DNA from: Pseudomonas sp. 10S4
GTDB lineage: Bacteria > Pseudomonadota > Gammaproteobacteria > Pseudomonadales > Pseudomonadaceae
Reading direction: 5' to 3'
NCBI RefSeq assembly: GCF_034344865.1
Contig: NZ_CP133774.1
Span: 2,542,001-2,606,000, forward strand
DNA: 64,000 bases
Part shown: positions 40,778 to 50,339 of the stretch, piece after piece
Numbering within the stretch: the first letter of the stretch is position 1
How the letters are laid out: every line of letters begins with the position of its first letter
Position numbers and translations under genes: made by a program
Notes under the pieces: generated by a model
Seen by the model: the letters and a program-made list of their open reading frames with translations, nothing else
What the model was told of the DNA's origin: nothing
Database searches by the model: none

Positions 40778-42691
40778 ATGTCCGTAAGACGCACACGCAA
40801 AGACGATGGCAGCCAATGGACAGTTGCGGACAGCCGCAGTGTTTACGGAATTCGCCATTGGGGGGCCGGATATTTCGCGATCAATGACGCCGGTCGCGTC
40901 GAAGTTCGTCCGAACGGTCCGACCAGTTCGCCTATCGACCTGTTCGAGCAAGTCGACCAACTGCGCAAAAGCGGTTTGTCCTTGCCATTGCTGGTGCGGT
41001 TCCCCGATATCCTGCAAGACCGCGTGCGTCAGTTGACCGGCGCCTTCGATGCCAACATTGAACGCCTGGAATACCAGAGCAAGTACACCGCGCTGTACCC
41101 GATCAAGGTTAACCAGCAAGAAGCGGTGATCGAGAACATCATCGCCACCCAGGACGTGTCCATCGGCCTGGAAGCCGGCTCCAAGCCTGAGCTGCTCGCC
41201 GTTTTGGCCTTGGCACCGAAGGGCGGCACCATCGTCTGTAACGGTTACAAGGACCGCGAGTTCATCCGTCTGGCGCTGATGGGCCAGAAGCTCGGTCACA
41301 ACGTGTTCATCGTGATCGAGAAAGAATCCGAAGTTGGCCTGGTGATCGAAGAGGCCGCCTCGCTGAAGGTCAAGCCTCAGGTTGGCCTGCGCGTGCGTCT
41401 GTCGTCCCTGGCCTCAAGCAAGTGGGCTGACACCGGTGGCGAAAAATCCAAGTTCGGTCTGTCGGCGGCGCAACTGCTGTCGGTGGTCGAGCGTTTCCGC
41501 GCAGCGGGCCTGGATCAAGGCATTCGCCTGTTGCACTTCCACATGGGTTCGCAGATCGCCAACCTGGCGGACTACCAGCATGGCTTCAAGGAAGCGATTC
41601 GTTACTACGGCGAACTGCGCAACCTCGGCCTGCCGGTGGATCACATCGACGTCGGCGGCGGTTTGGGCGTGGACTACGACGGTACGCACTCGCGTAACGC
41701 CAGTTCGATCAACTACGACATGGACGATTACGCCGGTGTCGTGGTCGGGATGCTCAAGGAATTCTGCGACGCGCAGAACCTGCCGCACCCGAACATCTTC
41801 TCCGAGAGCGGCCGCTCCCTGACCGCTCACCACGCGATGCTCGTGGTGCAGGTGACCGACGTCGAAAAGCATAACGACGACGTGCCGCAGATCGACAACA
41901 AGGAAGAACTGCCGGAAACCGTGCAGTGGCTGGTTGACCTGCTGGGCCCGACCGACATAGAGATGGTCACCGAGACCTACTGGCGCGCCACGCACTACAT
42001 GAGCGACATCGCTAGCCAATACGCCGATGGCAAGCTGACCCTGGCAGAAAAAGCCCTGGCCGAGCAATGCTACTTCGCCGTCTGCCGTCGCCTGCACAAC
42101 TCGTTGAAAGCCCGTCAGCGTTCCCACCGCCAGGTGCTCGACGAACTCAACGACAAGCTCGCCGACAAGTACATCTGCAACTTCTCGGTGTTCCAGAGCC
42201 TGCCGGACACTTGGGCCATCGGCCAGGTACTGCCGATCCTGCCGCTGCACCGTCTCGACGAAGAGCCGATGCGCCGTGCGGTGCTGCAAGACCTGACCTG
42301 CGACTCCGACGGCAAGATCAAGCAATACGTCGACGAGCAGAGCATCGAAACCAGTCTGCCGGTACACGGGTTGAATGACGGTGAAGACTACCTGCTGGGG
42401 ATCTTCCTGGTCGGCGCTTACCAGGAAATTCTCGGCGACATGCACAACCTGTTCGGTGACACCGATTCGGTGAACATCTACCAGAACGCCGACGGCACCG
42501 TGTACCACGCCGGTATCGAAACCCACGACACCATCGAAGACATGCTGCGCTACGTGCACTTGTCGCCGGAAGAACTGATGACCCACTACCGCGACAAGTG
42601 CGCGAGTGCGCGCATCACTGCCGCCGAGCGTACCCAGTTCCTCGACGCGTTGCGCCTGGGTCTGACCCGTTCGTCTTACCTGTCTTCTTGA
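40778..42691 (+). CDS. speA: Biosynthetic arginine decarboxylase SpeA
   Basis: SpeA (637 aa) is the PLP-dependent enzyme that converts arginine to agmatine for putrescine synthesis. The PLP-binding lysine is in [15 protein letters not shown] (about 108). The barrel motifs [14 protein letters not shown] (about 255) and [13 protein letters not shown] (about 290) and the C-terminal [20 protein letters not shown] follow. The ATG at 40778 has GGGGA upstream. The downstream 232-bp gap to vgrG has no feature I can support. Confidence 0.97.
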   Translation: MSVRRTRKDDGSQWTVADSRSVYGIRHWGAGYFAINDAGRVEVRPNGPTSSPIDLFEQVDQLRKSGLSLPLLVRFPDILQDRVRQLTGAFDANIERLEYQSKYTALYPIKVNQQEAVIENIIATQDVSIGLEAGSKPELLAVLALAPKGGTIVCNGYKDREFIRLALMGQKLGHNVFIVIEKESEVGLVIEEAASLKVKPQVGLRVRLSSLASSKWADTGGEKSKFGLSAAQLLSVVERFRAAGLDQGIRLLHFHMGSQIANLADYQHGFKEAIRYYGELRNLGLPVDHIDVGGGLGVDYDGTHSRNASSINYDMDDYAGVVVGMLKEFCDAQNLPHPNIFSESGRSLTAHHAMLVVQVTDVEKHNDDVPQIDNKEELPETVQWLVDLLGPTDIEMVTETYWRATHYMSDIASQYADGKLTLAEKALAEQCYFAVCRRLHNSLKARQRSHRQVLDELNDKLADKYICNFSVFQSLPDTWAIGQVLPILPLHRLDEEPMRRAVLQDLTCDSDGKIKQYVDEQSIETSLPVHGLNDGEDYLLGIFLVGAYQEILGDMHNLFGDTDSVNIYQNADGTVYHAGIETHDTIEDMLRYVHLSPEELMTHYRDKCASARITAAERTQFLDALRLGLTRSSYLSS

Positions 42692-42923
42692 GGTAAGGCA
42701 CTGCTCCCATCAGGTTGTCTGAAAATGTTCCGCACCCTCGCGGAAGTTTCAGATGACCTGGTGCGACACCTCTCTTTTTTATCTGAAATGACTGACATCA
42801 CGGCTATTAAAGTGATGTGGTCTTCTTTTCTCGTAGGTCATTTCCTAAGTTGTACTTCGGCACTCTACTCGGCCATGTCTCTCAGCGAGAATCCCCGGCC
42901 GCCCCTCCTGTAGAGAATCGCCG

Positions 42924-44246
42924 ATGTTCGATCCAGTCAACGAGCCGTCATTTCGTCTGGACGTAGCGGGCCTGCCCGACGCCTTTGAGGTCCTGGCCTT
43001 TACCGGTAATGAAGCCATCAGCGAACCGTTTGTGTTCGACGTGGACCTGCTGATCAATGATCCGACGCTGGACCTTGCTAGCCTGCTTTATCGTGCGGCG
43101 TTCTTGCAGTTTGAAGCTGCTGGTAACGGTATCCACGGGCAATTGCATGAACTCGTCCAACGTGAGCACGGCAGCTCATCCCGGCTTTGTCGTGTGCGTC
43201 TTGGGCCGAAACTGGCGTGCCTGGCCCAGCGCTTCATCCAACGCATTTTCAGCGGGCAGTCGGTGCCGCAGATTCTCGGCCAGGTACTCAAGGAACACGG
43301 CATTGCCGGTAAGGACTGGCGTCTGGCGTTGAGTGGTGAATATCCACCGCGTGATTTCTGCACGCAGTACAGCGAATCGGACCTGCAATTTTTCCAGCGT
43401 CTGTGCGCCGAAGAGCGTCTTCATTACCATTTCGAGCATTCCAGTCATGGGCACTGCTTGATCGTCGGTGACGGTCAGGGGCCATCGTGCCGCGCGCAAA
43501 CGCTGGTGTTTCAGGACGACAGCGGGCCGCCAGCGTTGTGTCGGTTCGAGGTTCAGGTCAGCGCGCAGACGGCGCCAGTCGCCAGGGGCCGCACGGACCT
43601 GACGACGTTGCGCAGTGGTCAGTTGATGCCGCTGTCCGGTCATCCGGTCCGCGAGTGGAATCATCTGTGGCGGTTGATCCGGGTCGAGCACCAGGGCTGC
43701 CAGGATCCGTTGTTGCCCTATTCCAACACGATCCGCGCCGTGCCGTGGGAGGCGCCGTGGGTGGCGAGCCCAGCGGTGGTGAAACCGAAGATGCTCAGTT
43801 TGCAACGGGCCTGGGTGGTTGAAGTTGCACAGGCACAACCCGATCCGTCCCGCCCGGTTGCGGTGCAGTTCGACTGGCTCTATCAGGGCGAAGGGGCGAA
43901 GCCTGGACACTGTTGGCTACCATTGGCCCCTGAGCTGAAAGGCGCGGCCGTTTCGCAATGGCGGGCGGGGGCCGAGGTGGTGGTCAGTTTCATCGAGGGC
44001 GATCCGGATCAACCGCTGATCACCGGTCTGCTTCGGAACCAATCGGCTGTCGATGTGGTTGAAATGCCGCAACCGCATCCCACTCACGTGCCGCCGGCGA
44101 TGGACGGTTTGCTGGCCTTGCTGCAATCCAGCGAGCCGTTGGTGTTGCTGTGCCTGCTGCCCGGTGGCGGAAGTTTCAGTCATTGTCGGGAGACGATTTG
44201 CACCTGCCGGGCGGCGACGCTATTGGGTCAGAGCGGTGTAGCATGA
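42924..44246 (+). CDS. vgrG: Short VgrG-type type VI secretion spike protein
   Basis: VgrG trimers form the tip of the type VI needle. This one is 440 aa, shorter than the usual 600-700. The N-terminal gp27-like part shows FVFDVDLLIND and FCTQYSESDLQFFQRLCAEE (about 150-169), the hallmark of VgrG. A gp5-like OB fold follows at about 310-375 (WRAGAEVVVSFIEGDPDQPLI). The last 60 residues are unusual, hydrophobic and then Cys-containing (SHCRETICTCRA), with no beta-helix extension. The stop overlaps the next start (ATGA). No other T6SS structural genes are in the window, so it is an orphan vgrG. Confidence 0.9.
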   Translation: MFDPVNEPSFRLDVAGLPDAFEVLAFTGNEAISEPFVFDVDLLINDPTLDLASLLYRAAFLQFEAAGNGIHGQLHELVQREHGSSSRLCRVRLGPKLACLAQRFIQRIFSGQSVPQILGQVLKEHGIAGKDWRLALSGEYPPRDFCTQYSESDLQFFQRLCAEERLHYHFEHSSHGHCLIVGDGQGPSCRAQTLVFQDDSGPPALCRFEVQVSAQTAPVARGRTDLTTLRSGQLMPLSGHPVREWNHLWRLIRVEHQGCQDPLLPYSNTIRAVPWEAPWVASPAVVKPKMLSLQRAWVVEVAQAQPDPSRPVAVQFDWLYQGEGAKPGHCWLPLAPELKGAAVSQWRAGAEVVVSFIEGDPDQPLITGLLRNQSAVDVVEMPQPHPTHVPPAMDGLLALLQSSEPLVLLCLLPGGGSFSHCRETICTCRAATLLGQSGVA

Positions 44247-45040
44247 GCGACGTTCAGGCGCCTGATCCGACCTCACAATGGCTGTTGCTGGATGTGCCGG
44301 GTGCACCTAGGGCGGCGGCGACCTTGCAGCAGCGGTTTGCCGATGTTCGCCGGTTCTGGTTGTTCGAAGGGACGGAGTTGCACCCGTTGCGCGAGCAAGG
44401 CCCCGCCCTGGTCGAGTTGCAGGACTGCCCGGCGTTGACCGAACTTTGCTACAGCGAGCCGCATACCTGGCAAGGTTTGCTGGTGGTCAGTGAGGCGTCG
44501 GCGGCGCCGTTGCTGGCGCATTTACGTCGCATGCTCACGGTCACGCTCGGCCTGCATCACCGGGCGCTACTGAGTTATTACAACCCGCACTGCGCCAGCT
44601 ACTTTTTCGATGCCTGTGATGCCGAGGAACTGAGCCGCTGGCTCGGGCCCATCACTCAGTTACGCTGGTTCGGCGGAACCTGGGCCGACCGGGCGATTGG
44701 CAGCCAGGGCTGGCAGCAGTTGCTCAATCCGGGGCTGGCGGTCCGCCCGTTGGCGGTCGAAGAAACCCTCAGCCCTCGTCAGCGGGAAAAACTGCAAACC
44801 TGCCTGCTGGAGCAACATGCCTGGTACTGGAGCCGATCCACCGGCACCGAATACAACCGCCTGTGGTCCCATGTGCAGGAGGGCTTGGCGCTGGGTTTCA
44901 GCGAACGCCCGGTTCTGGATGGCTGGTTATGGCTACGCTTGCAGTACCCCGGTGCTTTGCCTGCCCAACCTTTGCCGGGGCTGACCCAGCAGGAGCGGCT
45001 CGATAACCTGCGCAACCGGTGGCAGAGCGATCAACCCTGA
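44243..45040 (+). CDS. DUF4123 domain protein, probable T6SS effector adaptor
   Basis: This 265-aa protein matches the DUF4123 (Tap/TEC) family, which loads a specific effector onto its partner VgrG. The N-terminal half has WLLLDVPGAPRAAATLQQRF and the family-like HHRALLSYYNPHCASYFF (about 105-122). The ATG at 44243 overlaps the vgrG stop by 4 bp, supporting a dedicated pair. The expected effector would lie downstream, but the next gene encodes a lipoprotein esterase and not an obvious T6SS effector. Confidence 0.85.
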   Translation: MSDVQAPDPTSQWLLLDVPGAPRAAATLQQRFADVRRFWLFEGTELHPLREQGPALVELQDCPALTELCYSEPHTWQGLLVVSEASAAPLLAHLRRMLTVTLGLHHRALLSYYNPHCASYFFDACDAEELSRWLGPITQLRWFGGTWADRAIGSQGWQQLLNPGLAVRPLAVEETLSPRQREKLQTCLLEQHAWYWSRSTGTEYNRLWSHVQEGLALGFSERPVLDGWLWLRLQYPGALPAQPLPGLTQQERLDNLRNRWQSDQP

Positions 45041-45058
45041 ACACGAGGTTTCACCAAT

Positions 45059-45934
45059 ATGGCGAGCACAACCCTGCGACTGTTCAAGGTGTTGATCGGC
45101 GGCTTTTTACTGGCTGTGATGACCGCGTGCTCGCCACTGAAAATGCTCAACGCGTTGACCCCCGACGGCACCTTCGACAAGACCGAAGGCATTGCTTATG
45201 GAAGTGATGCACGGCAGAAGCTCGATGTGTATGTGCCCCGGCACGCGGTGGAAAACGCTCCGGTGGTGGTGTTTTTCTATGGTGGCAGTTGGAACAGCGG
45301 CTCTCGCAGCGATTACAGCTTTGTCGGCGAAGCGCTGGCGTCCCGTGGGATTGTCGCGGTGCTGGCGGACTATCGGTTGTATCCGCAGGTGCGCTATCCG
45401 TCATTCCTTGAGGATGGCGCCAAGGCTGTGGCCTGGACCCACGAACACATTCGCCAGTTTTCCGGTGACCCTAAACGGTTGTACCTGATGGGCCACAGTT
45501 CCGGGGCCTACAACGTCGCGATGTTGGCGCTGGAGCCGCAATTGCTGGGGGCCGTGGGGATGTCGCCACATGATCTGAGTGGCTGGATCGGTCTCGCCGG
45601 GCCGTATGACTTCCTGCCGATCAAGAATCCCGAGGTGCGCCCGGTGTTTTTCTGGCCGGACTCACCGCCACAATCCCAACCGATCAATCACGTCAGTCGC
45701 GGCGCGCCGCCAGCCTTGTTGATGGCGTCGAGGGACGATGACGTGGTCAACCCAACCCGCAACACTGGCGGTCTGGCGAGCAAACTGCGCGCCGCCGGGG
45801 TGCCGGTTCAGGACCTGTACTATTCGCGCACCAGCCACGCCACGCTGGTGGCGACGCTGTCCCGGCCCATGCGCGGATTGGCGCCGGTGCTGGATGAAGT
45901 CACGTCCTTCGTCAATGCCACGCCAACTCAGTGA
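45059..45934 (+). CDS. Alpha/beta hydrolase lipoprotein (esterase)
   Basis: This 291-aa protein is a BD-FAE/carboxylesterase-like enzyme. It has a hydrophobic N-terminus followed by a lipobox-like AVMTAC (Cys about 22), so it is probably membrane-anchored in the periplasm. The oxyanion motif is VVFFYGGSWNSG (about 72-83), the nucleophile elbow GHSSGA (about 141-146), an Asp candidate is in ASRDDDVVNP, and the His is in YSRTSHATLV. It lies 18 bp after the DUF4123 gene and could be read as an effector, but its export signal argues against T6SS delivery. Its 3' end overlaps the convergent MATE gene by 7 bp. Confidence 0.85.
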   Translation: MASTTLRLFKVLIGGFLLAVMTACSPLKMLNALTPDGTFDKTEGIAYGSDARQKLDVYVPRHAVENAPVVVFFYGGSWNSGSRSDYSFVGEALASRGIVAVLADYRLYPQVRYPSFLEDGAKAVAWTHEHIRQFSGDPKRLYLMGHSSGAYNVAMLALEPQLLGAVGMSPHDLSGWIGLAGPYDFLPIKNPEVRPVFFWPDSPPQSQPINHVSRGAPPALLMASRDDDVVNPTRNTGGLASKLRAAGVPVQDLYYSRTSHATLVATLSRPMRGLAPVLDEVTSFVNATPTQ

Positions 45935-47277
45935 GCGCGACCGGCAAACCAGCCGTCGTTCTGGCGCAAGTACCAGGCAAAGGCGCCGAGGGTCAGGCTG
46001 CGCAGTACCATAAACAACAGGAATGTTATCCACAGCCCGTGGTTGCCCAGACCTTGTAGCGCCCAGGCGAACGGCAGCAACAGCAGCACCGTCAACAACA
46101 TGCCATTGCGCATTTCCCGGGCCCGGGTGGCGCCGATAAACAGCCCGTCCAGCAAGTAGCTCCAGACCGCGAGCAGCGGCAGGGCGGCGAGGTAGGGCAG
46201 GTAGATGAATGCGGTGTCACGCACGCTCTGGATGTTGGTCTGCATCTCGATGAACAAATGCCCGGCAAACAGAAACAGTGCGGCAAAGCCCAGACTTGCC
46301 AACAACGACCAACCGGTGGCTACCACCAATGAACGGCGCAGAGATTGTCGATCGCCAGCGCCGATGGCGTGGCCGCACAGGGCTTCCACCGCATGGGCGA
46401 GGCCATCGAGGGCGTGGGCGGTCAGCAGCAAACCATTGAGCAGCAGCGCATTGGCGGCGACCGTGGCATCACCCAGCCGCGCACCTTGCACGGTAATCAG
46501 GAAAAACACCGATTGCAGCGCCAGGCTACGGATGAAAATATCGCGGTTGACCGCCAGCAGCGGGCGCCAGCTCTGCCATAGCGCGAGGGCGGCCCAGGCG
46601 ATGTGGCCCGGATAGGCGCGCAGGGCTTTGCGGGTCATGAACAGGCCGATCAGGGCGCCGGTCCATTCGGCGATCACCGACGCTCGGGCCGCGCCGACCA
46701 CGCCCCAATCGAGCCCGAGGACGAACCACAGGTTCAGCGCGATGTTCACCAGGTTGGTGCTCAGCAGAATCGCCAGCGGTGCCCGGGCGTTCTGGGTACC
46801 GAGGAACCAGCCCACCAGCGCATAACTGGCCAGCGCCGCGGGCAGGCCGAACAGTCGGGTGTGGAAAAATTCGCGGGTCAGTTGATCCAGTTCTGCCGAG
46901 GGTTGCATGAAGTGCAGCGCCACGCCGCTCAACGGAACCCCCGCCGCCCCCAGCACAATCGACAACCCCATCGCCAACAACAGCCCCTGCAACAAAATCT
47001 GCCGCAACGCCGCGCCATCCCCACGGCCGGTCGCTTGGGCGGCGAAACCGGTCGTGCCCATGCGCAGGAAACCCATGCCCCAGGCCAGAAAGGTGTACAG
47101 GCTGGCGCCCACGGCGACGGCACCCAACTGATGGGCGTGGGGCAAGTGCCCGATGACGGTACTGTCGACCAGCGCCACCAGCGGTACGGAAATGTTCGAG
47201 AGGATCATGGGCGCGGCGAGTGCCCAGACCTTGCGATGGGTCGGGCGGTCGCGCCAGTCGGCGATCAGGTTGGACAT
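45928..47277 (-). CDS. MATE family efflux transporter (DinF-like)
   Basis: This is a 449-aa, 12-helix Na+ or H+-coupled multidrug exporter of the DinF branch. The N-terminus VWALAAPMILSNISVPLVAL (about 16-35) and the repeat-half motif LRMGTTGFAAQATGRGD (about 80-96) are typical. I use the ATG at 47277; further upstream the frame runs through a REPIN. Its substrate cannot be told from sequence. Confidence 0.93.
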   Translation of the reverse strand: MSNLIADWRDRPTHRKVWALAAPMILSNISVPLVALVDSTVIGHLPHAHQLGAVAVGASLYTFLAWGMGFLRMGTTGFAAQATGRGDGAALRQILLQGLLLAMGLSIVLGAAGVPLSGVALHFMQPSAELDQLTREFFHTRLFGLPAALASYALVGWFLGTQNARAPLAILLSTNLVNIALNLWFVLGLDWGVVGAARASVIAEWTGALIGLFMTRKALRAYPGHIAWAALALWQSWRPLLAVNRDIFIRSLALQSVFFLITVQGARLGDATVAANALLLNGLLLTAHALDGLAHAVEALCGHAIGAGDRQSLRRSLVVATGWSLLASLGFAALFLFAGHLFIEMQTNIQSVRDTAFIYLPYLAALPLLAVWSYLLDGLFIGATRAREMRNGMLLTVLLLLPFAWALQGLGNHGLWITFLLFMVLRSLTLGAFAWYLRQNDGWFAGRAH

Positions 47278-47335
47278 GCGGGCTCCTTGGGGAGCGGGCA
47301 TTGTAGCGGTACATCTGAATGTGCTGCGATCCAAT

Positions 47336-47425
47336 ATGGGAGCGGGCTTGCTCGCGAAGACGGACTGACATTCAACATTTACGTCGCCTGACACACCGCT
47401 TTCGCGAGCAAGCCCGCTCCCACAG
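47336..47425. repeat. REPIN upstream of the MATE gene
   Basis: Inverted pair TATGGGAGCGGGCTTGCTCG and GAGCAAGCCCGCTCCCACAG with a spacer close to those at 22496 and 50475. Confidence 0.87.
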
Positions 47426-47439
47426 GGTTATGGGCTGTC

Positions 47440-47733
47440 TTAATGAATAATCCAGCTCAACAACCAAAGCCCCAGCAGCAACCAGATAATCCCGGCGATG
47501 ATCGACGCATTCATGAACGCCCGAATCGCCGACCACAACAGCATCAACCCGATGATTAGCGCGATGATGCTGATGATCGACGTGTCCATGCCCAGCGCCC
47601 GGGACAGCCCTTCGACAAAATTGCCGCCCGCATGGCTCAAAATATTGAACAGGCCACTGAGGCCGTCGACGATAAAACGGATGACAGAACCGAGTGCCTG
47701 GCCGAGCCATTCGAAAAAACTTTCTACCTGCAT
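47440..47733 (-). CDS. Small membrane protein of unknown function
   Basis: This 97-aa protein has no recognised family. Residues about 1-50 are amphipathic (MQVESFFEWLGQALGSVIRF), followed by two hydrophobic helices, ISIIALIIGLMLLWSAIRAF (about 53-72) and IIAGIIWLLLGLWLLSWII at the end. The start ATG at 47733 is the longest choice. It stands alone between two REP elements; coding status is supported by the coherent membrane pattern. Confidence 0.75.
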   Translation of the reverse strand: MQVESFFEWLGQALGSVIRFIVDGLSGLFNILSHAGGNFVEGLSRALGMDTSIISIIALIIGLMLLWSAIRAFMNASIIAGIIWLLLGLWLLSWIIH

Positions 47734-47852
47734 GTGGGTGTCCTGATGAAAGAGGTGGCAGGGTTGCCGTGCCTGAGCCTTGGGCCATTGATCGCGGCGC
47801 CGAGTTCCCTACAAGCATAGAGGGTTTGCATTGCCCCGGTGGGAGTGAGCTT

Positions 47853-47942
47853 GTGTGGCGAGGAGCTTGCTCCCGCTTGAGTGCGCAGCACTCACAAAAG
47901 GGGCCGCTACGCAGCCCGGCGCGAGCAAGCTCGCTCGCCACA
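47853..47942. repeat. REP pair (GGCGAG class)
   Basis: TGTGTGGCGAGGAGCTTGCT and its inverted partner GCAAGCTCGCTCGCCACATA flank a spacer with GAGTGCGCAGCACTC. It occupies most of the gap before the mazG-like gene. Confidence 0.83.
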
Positions 47943-48032
47943 TAAGCTCGGCGCCCCCAGAAAGTGTCGTCAATCTCTGGCGCTTGCCTTCATCCGCCAT
48001 CCCCCGAAGCTATACGCCTTCAGGAGAGCCCG

Positions 48033-48335
48033 ATGAACCTTGTTGAACTGACCGAACGCCTGCACGCCATCCGTGACCGCAATGACTGGCGGCAATTTCA
48101 CAGCCCGAAAAACCTGGCCATGGCCGCGAGCGTGGAAATGTCCGAGCTGGTGGAGATCTTCCAGTGGCTGACCGAAGACCAGTCGCGGCAATTGCCGGCA
48201 GACAAACTCGCCCACGCCGGGCAGGAAGTCGGTGACATCGTGCTCTATCTATTATTGCTGTGCAGCGAGTTGGGATTGGACATGAACGAAGTAGTGCGCA
48301 GCAAACTTGCGGACAGCGAACGGCGGTTCAGCTGA
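48033..48335 (+). CDS. MazG-like nucleotide pyrophosphohydrolase
   Basis: This 100-aa protein is a single MazG/HisE-like all-alpha NTP pyrophosphatase domain, probably cleaning up non-canonical nucleotides such as dCTP analogues (family-level inference). The metal-binding acidic residues are in ASVEMSELVEIFQWL (about 31-45) and GQEVGDIVLYLLLL (about 66-79). CAGGAGAG before the ATG at 48033 is a good ribosome binding site. It is coupled to cmoM by a TGATG overlap. Confidence 0.88.
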   Translation: MNLVELTERLHAIRDRNDWRQFHSPKNLAMAASVEMSELVEIFQWLTEDQSRQLPADKLAHAGQEVGDIVLYLLLLCSELGLDMNEVVRSKLADSERRFS

Positions 48336-49084
48336 TGAGCGACCGTCATTTCGATCAGTTGGCGACCCGGTTTGCCGAAAAAATCTACGGCGGGGCCAAA
48401 GGCGCGATTCGTCTGGCGGTGCTGCAAGCCGACCTGGCCGAAACCCTGCCGGACCGGCCGCTGCGCGTCCTGGACATCGGTGCCGGGCTTGGCCACATGT
48501 CGTTGTGGCTGGCCCAGCGCGGCCACGACGTCACCCTCGCCGAACCGGCCGCACCGATGCTCGAAGGCGCTCGCCAACGCTTCGCTGACGCAGGTCAGAC
48601 GGCGACCTTCATTCAAGCGCCATGGCAGGAATTGCTCGGTCAACTCACCGAACCCTACGACCTGGTGCTGTGTCACGCCGTGCTGGAATGGCTGGCCGAA
48701 CCCCACGCGATCCTGCCGGTATTGCATCAACTCACCACCAAGGACGGCTGGTTGTCCCTGGCGTTCTATAACCGCGATGCGTTGATCTACCGCAACCTGC
48801 TCAAGGGCCACTTCCGCAAAATGCGCAAGAACGACATGGCCGGCGAGAAGCAGAGCCTGACCCCGCAGCAGCCCCTCGATCCCCGGGAACTGGCGGCGCA
48901 ACTTGAAGGTATGTGGCAGGTCGAAACCCAGAGCGGGGTGCGGGTTTTTCACGACTACATGCCGGTGGAGTTCCAGGCCCGCGCCGAACTGGTGGACTTG
49001 CTGGAAATGGAACTGGCCCACCGTCGTCACCCAAGCTTTGCCGGGCTTGGGCGTTACTTGCACTGGATCTGTCGGCCGGTCTGA
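48335..49084 (+). CDS. cmoM: tRNA 5-carboxymethoxyuridine methyltransferase CmoM
   Basis: CmoM (formerly SmtA) methylates cmo5U34 of certain tRNAs to mcmo5U. The 249-aa protein starts MSDRHFDQLATRFAEKIYGG, the family N-terminus. The SAM motif LRVLDIGAGLGHMSLWLA is at about 45-62, and FYNRDALIYRNLLKGHFRKM (about 145-164) is distinctive for CmoM. An ORF extension upstream lies inside the mazG-like gene, so the ATG at 48335 is the real start. Confidence 0.93.
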   Translation: MSDRHFDQLATRFAEKIYGGAKGAIRLAVLQADLAETLPDRPLRVLDIGAGLGHMSLWLAQRGHDVTLAEPAAPMLEGARQRFADAGQTATFIQAPWQELLGQLTEPYDLVLCHAVLEWLAEPHAILPVLHQLTTKDGWLSLAFYNRDALIYRNLLKGHFRKMRKNDMAGEKQSLTPQQPLDPRELAAQLEGMWQVETQSGVRVFHDYMPVEFQARAELVDLLEMELAHRRHPSFAGLGRYLHWICRPV

Positions 49085-49096
49085 TCGGAGAACGAA

Positions 49097-49711
49097 ATGA
49101 AAGCGCGTTCAGGATTACTGCTGATGTGCCTGGGGTTGGCGGCCTGCCAGGGCAGCAACCCTTATGTGGCGACGTCCAATCCCTTGCCGCCGGCGCCGCC
49201 ACAAGCGGCGAATACCTTCGACCGCAGCGCCTACCCGGCAGCGCCTCGGGACTACGGGCGCTACCGCAGTTGGGCCTGGCTCAACGGGCAATTGCCACCG
49301 GGCTCGGCCTGGGCGGATTCGGCGCAAGTGGCCGAAGCGGTCAGCAACGCCCTCGACCAGCGCGGCTTGCGCCCGTTGCACGAAAACCGCCCGCCTGACT
49401 TGTTGGTCAGCGCCAACCTGCACCTGGAAACCCGTTTGCGTCAGGTTCAGGACGACGCCGGTTACTACGGCGGCGGTTATGGCGGCTACAACCGATATGG
49501 CGGTGGTTACGGCATGTACGAAACCGTGCCGGTGGTTCGCACTTACCAGGAACAGGTTGTGGTGGTGCGCGTCGACCTGTTCGACGCTGGCACCGGTCAA
49601 CCGGTCTGGAGCGCGAGCGCCGAAACCGCTAACCAGGGCAATCAAAGTCAGCGCGCCGATGCGATACGGGAAGCTGTAGAAAAAGCGATGTCGGCGTATC
49701 CTCCTGGTTGA
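49097..49711 (+). CDS. DUF4136 lipoprotein, first of two
   Basis: This 204-aa predicted lipoprotein has signal peptide and lipobox [11 protein letters not shown] (Cys about 17). It contains the DUF4136 pattern YRSWAWLNG and [11 protein letters not shown], then a Gly/Tyr-rich insert ([15 protein letters not shown], about 115-130) and the C-terminal [19 protein letters not shown]. Function unknown. The next gene is a paralogue. Confidence 0.85.
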   Translation: MKARSGLLLMCLGLAACQGSNPYVATSNPLPPAPPQAANTFDRSAYPAAPRDYGRYRSWAWLNGQLPPGSAWADSAQVAEAVSNALDQRGLRPLHENRPPDLLVSANLHLETRLRQVQDDAGYYGGGYGGYNRYGGGYGMYETVPVVRTYQEQVVVVRVDLFDAGTGQPVWSASAETANQGNQSQRADAIREAVEKAMSAYPPG

Positions 49712-49753
49712 GAACAATTCCCATAGGTTCATCTCTTCAACCGGAGAACACGC

Positions 49754-50311
49754 ATGTTCCGCCGCCTCGCATTACTGGCCATGGCCGTGTTGCTCAGTGC
49801 CTGCGCCGCCCACCAGGTCAATCATGACTTCGACGCCAGCCGCGACTTCGCCGCTTATCGCAGTTGGAGCTGGAAAGAACCCGCCCTGCAATACCGCCCC
49901 GATGATCCACGGATCAAGAGCGACCTGACCGAACAGCGCATTCGCCAGGCCGTTGCCGATCAGTTGGATCAGCGCGGCTTGCGTCCGGTCGCCGCGGGCA
50001 GCAAAGGTGATGTGAACGTGCAGGCCTACCTGATCATCGAAGACCGTCAGCAACAGGTGACTACCAACTACGGCGGCGGTTGGGGTAGCCCATGGAACGG
50101 CTACTGGGCCGCGCCGATGTACAACGAAACCCGCAACATCACCTACAAAGTGGCAACCATCCAGATCGACCTGCTCGATGGCAAGGACGGCAAACTGGTG
50201 TGGCGTGGCAGCGACGAGCAAATGCTCAGCAGCACGCCCAACCCGGCCGATCGCAGCAAAGCTGTGAACGAAACAGTGGGCCGGATCCTGGCCAACTACC
50301 CACCCAGATAA
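49754..50311 (+). CDS. DUF4136 lipoprotein, second of two
   Basis: This 185-aa paralogue of the previous gene has lipobox AVLLSAC (Cys about 16), then [25 protein letters not shown], and near the end IQIDLLDGKDGKLVWRGSDE. It lacks the long Gly/Tyr insert but keeps a short YGGGWGSPWNGYW. Both probably sit in the outer membrane or periplasm; the role is unknown. A cluster of REPINs follows. Confidence 0.86.
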   Translation: MFRRLALLAMAVLLSACAAHQVNHDFDASRDFAAYRSWSWKEPALQYRPDDPRIKSDLTEQRIRQAVADQLDQRGLRPVAAGSKGDVNVQAYLIIEDRQQQVTTNYGGGWGSPWNGYWAAPMYNETRNITYKVATIQIDLLDGKDGKLVWRGSDEQMLSSTPNPADRSKAVNETVGRILANYPPR

Positions 50312-50339
50312 ACACTCAGCTCTCTAACCCTGCACATCC

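Noticed and set aside
45059..45934. Esterase as the T6SS effector of the vgrG module
   Set aside because: It has an N-terminal signal and lipobox, unusual for a T6SS-delivered effector. Kept as a question, not a call.
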